This document shows positions 55,347 to 64,000 of a DNA stretch of 64,000 nucleotides, piece by piece. The stretch covers positions 1 to 64,000 of the forward strand of contig NZ_QLUV01000005.1 in the NCBI RefSeq assembly GCF_003286075.1, given 5' to 3'. Position 1 is the stretch's first letter. Every line of letters starts with the position of its first letter. The notes below the pieces were generated by a model that was given only the letters and a program-made list of their open reading frames with translations, did not search any database and was not told the origin of the DNA. This DNA comes from Paracoccus endophyticus (GTDB lineage Bacteria > Pseudomonadota > Alphaproteobacteria > Rhodobacterales > Rhodobacteraceae). Made by a program: the position numbers and the translations under genes.

Positions 55347-56456
55347 TCAGCGAAACAGCACCAGCGACCCCGGCGACCAGATGACGCGCGTCCGGGTGCC
55401 CACGTCCGGCACCTCGCGCCCGAACAAGTTGCGCATGGACACCCGCACAGGCCGCGCGATCCCGTCATAGCGGGCCGACCCGTCCATCAGGACATCGTAA
55501 TAGGTCATGTCGCCGTAATACACGACCTCTTCGATGACGCCGCCGGTGACGCGATCCACGGCGCGTTCGGGGCCGCGCCCCACGACCGGGGCCAGGGTCA
55601 CGGCCTCAGGGCGAAAGCCGACGGTCGGCTCGGCGTCGCCGGGGTTGGCCCGGCTGACGTTCCGGGACGGCACCTCGACGATGCCGAAGCCGGGGGCATC
55701 CACGGTCACGGCCTGATCCGTCTCGCCCAGGATGCGGGCGGGCAGGAAGTTCATCACCCCGATGAAATCGGCCACGCGGCGGCTGGCGGGTCGGGCATAC
55801 AGCGCCTCGGGGCCGTCAAGCTGGGCAATCTCGCCCTCGAACATCACGGCGATGCGGTCGGACATGACCAGCGCCTCCTCCTGGTCATGCGTCACCAGGA
55901 CAAAGGTGATGCCGACCTGTCGTTGCAGCTTGATCAGCTCGACCTGCATCTGCTCGCGCATCTTGCGGTCCAGCGCGGACAGCGGCTCGTCCAGCAGCAG
56001 CACCTTGGGCTTGAGGATCAGCGCGCGGGCCAGCGCGACCCGCTGGCGCTGGCCGCCCGACAGGGCGTGCGCCGCCCGCCGGCCATAGCCGCGCAGGCCC
56101 ACCATCTCCAGCGCCTCCTCGACGGCGCGGGCCTTGTCGGCGGCGCTGCGCGGATCGCGGCGCAGGCCGAAGCCCACGTTCTCGGCGACGGTCAGATGGG
56201 GAAAGATGGCGTAGGACTGAAACACCATGTTCGTCGGCCGCACGTTCGCGGGCACCCCGCGCATGTCACGCCCGTCGATCAGCACCACGCCGGAGCCGAT
56301 CTCCTCGAACCCCGCGATGGTGCGCAAGAGCGTGGTCTTGCCGCAGCCCGACGGGCCCAGCAGGGAAAAGAACTCGCCCTCGCGGATGGTCAGGTCGATG
56401 CCGCGCAGGGCGTGATAGTCGCCATAGTACTTCTGGACCTGCCGACATTCGATCAT
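55347..56456 (-). CDS. ABC importer ATPase, PotA-like
   Basis: The 369-residue ATPase has Walker A GPSGCGKT, Q loop FQSYAIFPH, signature LSGGQRQRVALARAL, Walker B VLLLDEPLSALD and a C-terminal TOBE domain (about 280-369) typical of PotA and other carbohydrate/polyamine/iron importers. ATG 56456 is used; a TTG at 56483 with GGAGG 5 bases upstream and a TTGA overlap with the permease stop is an attractive alternative adding 9 residues. It energises the two permeases encoded just upstream. Confidence 0.88.
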   Translation of the reverse strand: MIECRQVQKYYGDYHALRGIDLTIREGEFFSLLGPSGCGKTTLLRTIAGFEEIGSGVVLIDGRDMRGVPANVRPTNMVFQSYAIFPHLTVAENVGFGLRRDPRSAADKARAVEEALEMVGLRGYGRRAAHALSGGQRQRVALARALILKPKVLLLDEPLSALDRKMREQMQVELIKLQRQVGITFVLVTHDQEEALVMSDRIAVMFEGEIAQLDGPEALYARPASRRVADFIGVMNFLPARILGETDQAVTVDAPGFGIVEVPSRNVSRANPGDAEPTVGFRPEAVTLAPVVGRGPERAVDRVTGGVIEEVVYYGDMTYYDVLMDGSARYDGIARPVRVSMRNLFGREVPDVGTRTRVIWSPGSLVLFR

Positions 56457-56479
56457 GGGCTTGCGGTCGGCGATGGGGG

Positions 56480-59523
<3,044 letters not shown>

Positions 59524-59544
59524 GCCGCCTGCTGACAGCAAGCG

Positions 59545-59576
59545 CCGCCGTCCCATTCGGGGCGGCGGTTTTCTTT
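59545..59576 (+). terminator. Rho-independent terminator after dctP
   Basis: CCGCCGTCCC - ATTC - GGGGCGGCGG forms a 10-bp stem (one G-U pair) followed by TTTTCTTT, 22 bases past the dctP stop. Confidence 0.88.
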
Positions 59577-59605
59577 GACCCGGGCGTGCGCCGGTCCGCA
59601 GATGC

Positions 59606-59630
59606 AAAGGGCGCCGATCAGGCGCCCTTT
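59606..59630 (-). terminator. Rho-independent terminator after dctM
   Basis: AAAGGGCGCC - 5-base loop - GGCGCCCTTT forms a 10-bp symmetric stem just beyond the dctM stop (59636). Symmetric A/T ends allow action on either strand. Confidence 0.75.
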
Positions 59631-59635
59631 CGTCG

Positions 59636-61753
59636 TCAGTTGGCAGCGGCTGGCCCGGCCGGCGTCGGTGCGATCGGGACGGCGGGCGTCTGGGTGGTCG
59701 TGGTTGACCCAGCGTCGCCCGGTGCACCGGGCACGGACGCCCCGGCACCCGGTGACGAGCCAGGTCCACCAGCGCCGCCGCTGGCGGGTGCGGCGGGTTC
59801 AACCGCAGGGGCCGGTGCGGCGGGCACGGGTGCACCGAAGTTCGGCGCTCCGCCAAGGCCGCCGAGGGCCGGCGCTGCCGGTGCCCCGGCCGCAGGGGCC
59901 GCGGGGGCGGCAGGGGCGGCAGGGGCCGCAGGGGCCGCAGGGGTGCCGAAGTCGGGCGGCGCCCCAAGTCCTCCTAGCCCGCCCGCGGGAGGAGTCGCCG
60001 GCGCGGGCGTCGCGGGCGCACCGAACGGATTGCCCAGGCCACCAAGCCCCCCCGGCGCGGCGGGCGCGGTCCCCGGCGCGGCGGGCGCCCCGAAGGGGTT
60101 GCCGCCGAGGTTGCCCAGGCCACCGCCCAGACCACCGCCAAGCCCCCCGGCCGGGAAGCTGACCTCGACGTTCGACGTGTCCACGATCGGTCCCTTGTAG
60201 TGCATGACCATGGCCGGAAACGCCATGACAAGCCCGATCATGACGATCTGGATCACCACGAACGGCACGGCGCCCCAATAGATCTGGCTGGTGCGCACCG
60301 GGTCCATCGTCAGGCCGGTCACCTTGTCCTTGTAGGGAGTCTTGGGCGCGACCGATCGCAGGAAGAACAGCGAGAACCCGAACGGCGGGTGCATGAAGCT
60401 GGTCTGCATGTTCACGCCCAGCAGCACCCCGAACCAGATCAGGTCGATGCCCAGCTTTTCGGCGGCCGGCGCCAGCAGCGGCACGATGATGAAGGCCAGC
60501 TCGAAGAAGTCCAGGAAGAACGCCAGCAGGAACACCAGAATCGAGACGACGATCAGGAACCCGTAGACCCCGCCCGGCAGGCTGGTCAGCAGGTGTTCCA
60601 CCCACAGATGCCCGTTCACGCCATAGAAGGTCAGCGAGAACACCCGCGCGCCCACCAGGATGAACATCACGAACGACGACAGCCGCGTGGTCGAGGCCAG
60701 CGCCTGCGGGATCACGCCGCCGCCCAGCCGGCCCTTCATCCCGGCCAGCACCAGCGCGCCCACGGCCCCCATCGCCCCGCCTTCGGTCGGCGTGGCGATG
60801 CCCAGGAAGATCGTCCCCAGCACCAGGAAGATCAGCGCCAGCGGGGGGATCAGCACGATGATGACCTGCTGGGTCAGCCGGCTCATCAGGTTCAGCCGCA
60901 GCGCGCGGTCGAGCAGCGCCGCGACATAGATCACGATCACCGCCGCGGCCAGCGCCAGGATGTCGGCGTTGGCCCCCTGGGTGGGGTGCAGCCAGTGCCA
61001 CACCGCATAGAAGACCCCGCCGCCAGCCGCCAGCGCGACCACCAGCGAGGTCACGCCAGAGCCGAGCGTCCGCGCCTCGACGGGCAGCGCCGGCATCGAG
61101 GCGGGCCGCAACAGCGTCATGACGAACACATAGCCCATGTAGAGGCCCGTCAGCACCAGACCGGGGATCATCGCACCCTTGTACATGTCGCCCACCGACC
61201 GGCCGAGCTGGTCGGCCAGCACGATCAGCACCAGGCTGGGCGGGATGATCTGCGCCAGCGTTCCCGACGCCGCGATCACCCCCGACGCGATGCGCCGGTC
61301 ATAGCCATAGCGCAGCATGATCGGCAGCGAGATCAGCCCCATGGCGATCACAGACGCCGCGACGACGCCCGTGGTCGCCGCCAGCAGCGCGCCCACGATG
61401 ATGACCGCATAGGCCAGGCCCCCGCGGATCGGCCCGAACAGTTGGCCGATGGTGTCCAGCAGGTCCTCGGCCATGCCGGATTTCTCCAGCACGATCCCCA
61501 TGAAGGTGAAGAACGGGATCGCCAGCAGGGTCTCGTTGCTCAGCAGGCCCCACAACCGTTCGGGCATGGCCTGCAGCAGGTTCCACGACAGGTTGATCTC
61601 GCCGCCCGACAGCGGCGCAAGCTCGACCCCCACGACGAAGAACAGCAGCCCGTTCGCAGCCAGCGCGAAGGCGACCGGATAGCCCAGCAGCAGGAACACC
61701 ACCAGGCTGGCGAACATGATGGGCGCCATGTTGTGCGCGATAAGCTCCATCAT
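59636..61753 (-). CDS. TRAP transporter large permease DctM with a long Ala/Gly/Pro-rich tail
   Basis: The 705 residues comprise a DctM core of about 520 with some twelve or more membrane segments (PVAFALAANGLLFFVVG; ATTGVVAASVIAMGLISLP; IIPPSLVLIVLADQ). It is the sodium-coupled transport subunit, here of the subgroup with a long central insert. Residues about 530-705 are low-complexity: GGLGGG runs, NPFGAP repeats and an APA run. No DctM relative I know carries such a tail. The tail DNA includes six 9-bp repeats (59891-59944). The core is not disrupted. Confidence 0.85.
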   Translation of the reverse strand: MMELIAHNMAPIMFASLVVFLLLGYPVAFALAANGLLFFVVGVELAPLSGGEINLSWNLLQAMPERLWGLLSNETLLAIPFFTFMGIVLEKSGMAEDLLDTIGQLFGPIRGGLAYAVIIVGALLAATTGVVAASVIAMGLISLPIMLRYGYDRRIASGVIAASGTLAQIIPPSLVLIVLADQLGRSVGDMYKGAMIPGLVLTGLYMGYVFVMTLLRPASMPALPVEARTLGSGVTSLVVALAAGGGVFYAVWHWLHPTQGANADILALAAAVIVIYVAALLDRALRLNLMSRLTQQVIIVLIPPLALIFLVLGTIFLGIATPTEGGAMGAVGALVLAGMKGRLGGGVIPQALASTTRLSSFVMFILVGARVFSLTFYGVNGHLWVEHLLTSLPGGVYGFLIVVSILVFLLAFFLDFFELAFIIVPLLAPAAEKLGIDLIWFGVLLGVNMQTSFMHPPFGFSLFFLRSVAPKTPYKDKVTGLTMDPVRTSQIYWGAVPFVVIQIVMIGLVMAFPAMVMHYKGPIVDTSNVEVSFPAGGLGGGLGGGLGNLGGNPFGAPAAPGTAPAAPGGLGGLGNPFGAPATPAPATPPAGGLGGLGAPPDFGTPAAPAAPAAPAAPAAPAAGAPAAPALGGLGGAPNFGAPVPAAPAPAVEPAAPASGGAGGPGSSPGAGASVPGAPGDAGSTTTTQTPAVPIAPTPAGPAAAN
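59891..59944. repeat. Six tandem 9-bp repeats inside dctM
   Basis: Six units of the form (C/G)GCAGGGGC, with small changes, encode an Ala-Ala-Pro run on the minus strand in the DctM tail. Unit length is a multiple of three, so copy-number change would keep the frame. Confidence 0.75.
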
Positions 61754-62418
61754 TTGCGGGCATCCCGGTCGGTATAGTTGCGGTTGTGGTCAAGCGGATG
61801 GTCGATCATCTCGTCGGTGATCGGGTGGTTGGGGCTGGCAAAGCCCGCCTCGGCCACCAGCGTCTGGTCCAGCACGACCTCTCCGTGCGCCGAGAACTGC
61901 GCCTGGGTGTCGGGGATCAGCCCCCGCATGACGGCGATCTTCTTCACGATCTCGGACAGGCCCTGCAGGAACAGCAGGATGAAGCCCGCCAGCAGCAGCG
62001 CCTTGGCCGGCCACAGGATCAGCCCGCCCGCGTTCATCGAGCGCTCGCCATTTGCGATCGAGCGTTCCAGCCACGGCACCATCAGCCAGATCATCAGGAC
62101 GACGAAGGGCATCAGGAACAGCAGGTGCCCGATCAGGTCGATCCAGTGCTGGGTGCGGCGCGACCGGCCGCCATAGATGATGTCGATGCGGATATGTTCG
62201 TTTTCCAGCAGCGTGTAGGCCGCGGCCAGCAGGAACGCCGCCCCGTAGAGATACCACTGCAGTTCCAGCCATGCGTTGGACGAGATCGACCAGACCTTGC
62301 GGATGATGGCGTTGCCGGCGCTGACCAGGACGGCCACGAGGATCAGCCAGCTGACGCTGCGTCCGATCACGGTGTTCATGCGGTCGATGCCGCGGGAAAA
62401 GGCCAGCAAGCCGCCCAT
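61750..62418 (-). CDS. TRAP transporter small permease DctQ
   Basis: The 222-residue protein has four membrane segments and the DctQ pattern: WLELQWYLYGAAFLLAAAYTLLENEHIRIDI. The C-terminal 45 residues form a soluble tail (TDEMIDHPLDHNRNYTDRD). It stabilises DctM. ATG 62418 is used; GTG 62424 is possible. Its stop overlaps the dctM start by 4 bp, so they are coupled. Confidence 0.87.
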   Translation of the reverse strand: MGGLLAFSRGIDRMNTVIGRSVSWLILVAVLVSAGNAIIRKVWSISSNAWLELQWYLYGAAFLLAAAYTLLENEHIRIDIIYGGRSRRTQHWIDLIGHLLFLMPFVVLMIWLMVPWLERSIANGERSMNAGGLILWPAKALLLAGFILLFLQGLSEIVKKIAVMRGLIPDTQAQFSAHGEVVLDQTLVAEAGFASPNHPITDEMIDHPLDHNRNYTDRDARK

Positions 62419-62709
62419 GTTCACGCTCTCCCTGTCGTGTCGCGGCGCTGTCGGACAGGGGGAATGAACCCTTGAAACGGCCGCATTTTAGGGGTGCCGT
62501 ATGAACGAGCCACCCTTGTCGGTCAACATTTTTCAAAGCGCCGCGACCCTGCGGAACACCGCGCCGCAGGCCAGCGCGCGACCGGCACGGGGCACGCGCG
62601 CCGGCGTTCGGATCGCCGTCCCCGCGCTTTACGCCGGGCGCGAACTGGCGCAGTCTCGCCCGCCGAGGATCGACGCCGCCATGAACCGCTTTTCCTTTCC
62701 GGGCCGCCC

Positions 62710-64000
62710 ATGTCACCGCCCCTGAACGCCCGCCAGCCGCCCCGCAGCTTTCGCGACCGCTGGGCCGCGATGCGCAACGTGCCGCCGTTCCTGCGGCTGG
62801 TCTGGCGCGCCGGGCCGGGGCTGACGCTGGCCACGCTGGCGCTGCGGCTGTGCCGGGCGTTGATCCCGGTCGCCACGCTGTATGTCGGCAAGCTGATCGT
62901 GGACGAGGTGGTGCGCCTGATCGCCCTGCCTGACGGGCCTGCCACCATCGGCGGCTGGTGGGACGCGGGGCTGGCCTCGGGGCTGGGCTGGCTGCTGGCG
63001 GCCGAATTCGCGCTGGCCATCGCGCAGGACGGGCTGAGCAGGCTGATCGGACTGGTGGACAGCCTGCTGTCGGAACGGCTGACCAACGGGCTTTCGGTGC
63101 GGCTGATGGACCACGCCGCCACGCTGGACCTGAAGGAGTTCGAGGACGCGGTCTTTCAGGACAAGCTGGACCGCGCCCGCCGCCAGACCGCCTTCCGCAT
63201 GACGCTGCTGGGGCAGTTGCTGAACCAGATCGAAAGCGTCGTCACCATCCTCAGCTTTGCGGGCGGGCTGGTCGCCTATCACCCGTGGCTGGTCGTGCTG
63301 CTGATCCTGACCCTGATCCCCGCCTTTCTGGGCGAGGCGCATTTCAACGCGCGCACCTACTCGCTGGACTATGGCCGCACGCCGGAACGGCGCGAGATGG
63401 ACTATGTGCGCCAGGTCGCCGCCAGCGCCGACACCGCGAAAGAGGTCAAGATCTTCGGCCTGCACCGTTTCCTGACCGACCGCTACATGACGCTGGCGCG
63501 TGCGTTCTATGCCCAGAACCGCCGCGTCGCGGTGGACCGCGCCGCCTGGGGGGCGCTGTTCGCGGCGCTGGGGACGCTGGGCTATTACGCGGCGTATGTC
63601 TGGATCGTGGCGCAGACGCTGACCGGCGCGCTGAGCCTGGGGGACCTGACCTTTCTTGCGGGGTCGTTCCAGCGGCTGCGGACCCTGATGGAAACGCTGC
63701 TGACCTCGTTCGGGCAGACCGCCGCGCAGGCGATGTACCTGGACGACCTGTTCGGGTTCTTCCGGGTGCGGCCCGACATCGTCTCGCCCCCCGACCCCCG
63801 GCCCGTGCCGCGCCCGCTCGCGCAGGGATTCCGGTTCGAGAACGTGGGCTTTCGCTATCCCGGCAGCGACCGCTGGGCGGTGCGGCACCTGACGTTCGAT
63901 CTGCACGCGGGCGAGACGCTGGCGCTGGTGGGCGAGAACGGCGCGGGCAAGACCACGCTGGTCAAGCTGCTGGCGCGGCTTTACGACCCGGACGAGGGGC
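62710..64000 (+). CDS. ABC exporter, fused membrane and ATPase domains (3' end outside the window)
   Basis: 430 residues are visible from ATG 62710. The type I exporter membrane domain (about 30-330) has six segments, including the conserved RERREMDYVRQ-like coupling part (PERREMDYVRQVAAS). The ATPase starts near residue 375 (FRFENVGFRYPGSDRWAVRHL) and shows Walker A GENGAGKTT before the window ends. Direction of transport should be outward; the cargo is unknown. The signature and Walker B motifs lie beyond 64000. Confidence 0.88.
   Translation, partial: MSPPLNARQPPRSFRDRWAAMRNVPPFLRLVWRAGPGLTLATLALRLCRALIPVATLYVGKLIVDEVVRLIALPDGPATIGGWWDAGLASGLGWLLAAEFALAIAQDGLSRLIGLVDSLLSERLTNGLSVRLMDHAATLDLKEFEDAVFQDKLDRARRQTAFRMTLLGQLLNQIESVVTILSFAGGLVAYHPWLVVLLILTLIPAFLGEAHFNARTYSLDYGRTPERREMDYVRQVAASADTAKEVKIFGLHRFLTDRYMTLARAFYAQNRRVAVDRAAWGALFAALGTLGYYAAYVWIVAQTLTGALSLGDLTFLAGSFQRLRTLMETLLTSFGQTAAQAMYLDDLFGFFRVRPDIVSPPDPRPVPRPLAQGFRFENVGFRYPGSDRWAVRHLTFDLHAGETLALVGENGAGKTTLVKLLARLYDPDEG

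Noticed and set aside
59891-59944. Tandem repeats as a CRISPR array
   Set aside because: Units are 9 bp, contiguous without spacers, and in frame within dctM.

Overview
The window reads as chromosomal DNA of a GC-rich alphaproteobacterium, most like Paracoccus or a close Rhodobacteraceae relative. This is inferred from gene families and base composition, not from a search. Supporting signs are a Tat-exported DctP of the 2-oxo-acid type, an ExoY/ExoF/ExoP-like exopolysaccharide set, a recJ-glpX pair, two tandem cyclophilins, and dense genes joined by 1-8 bp overlaps.

Layout. 1-3445 is the edge of an integrated element. A tRNA-Glu gene (3371-3445, minus) has a tyrosine recombinase gene running into its 3' end. 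That recombinase has lost its 5' end next to a 2.2-kb mobile element (215-2424). The element has 41-bp imperfect terminal inverted repeats, a transposase zinc-ribbon remnant of IS1595 type, and a frameshifted TnpB-like nuclease gene with all three RuvC acidic residues. Part of another IS end may lie at 75-95.

3561-23691 is mostly core genome: recJ, glpX, bolA and a J-domain protein, two cyclophilins, pgk, class I aldolase, a zinc alcohol dehydrogenase, a histidine phosphatase, NAD(P)HX dehydratase, a DUF421 protein, a lone ABC ATPase, a CHCC zinc finger, a CDF zinc exporter, polA, an acyltransferase, arsC and an SDR.

24042-41239 is a surface-polysaccharide region. It holds a PslG-like glycosidase, two tandem paralogous membrane proteins, an ATP-grasp protein coupled to a Wzx flippase, an ExoY-like priming transferase, an overlapping minus-strand operon (GT2 - ExoF-like export - Wzz-like - GT2 - Wzy), a plus-strand GT2-GT4 pair, a second PslG-like glycosidase with an RTX tail, and a Crp/Fnr regulator. 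The two promoter gaps (29644-29966 and 36251-36481) are AT-rich and contain palindromes. Together the genes cover priming, assembly, flipping, polymerisation, export and trimming of one exopolysaccharide.

41622-46185 is a quinone/catechol-detoxification group: LysR, VOC dioxygenase, an internally deleted glutathionyl-hydroquinone reductase, and an MhqO-like dioxygenase with a divergent LysR. 46198-52252 carries a dimethylglycine/sarcosine-type dehydrogenase, deoC and a double aldehyde dehydrogenase. 52268-64000 carries an HWE-type sensor kinase, a polyamine-type ABC importer next to a Leu-type binding protein, a TRAP transporter whose DctM has a long Ala/Gly/Pro tail, and the start of an ABC exporter cut by the window end.

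The least ordinary items are the TnpB element in 215-2424, the ATP-grasp/flippase pair, the tandem membrane proteins, the two PslG-like enzymes, the deleted reductase and the DctM tail. No CRISPR array, rRNA or complete prophage is visible.
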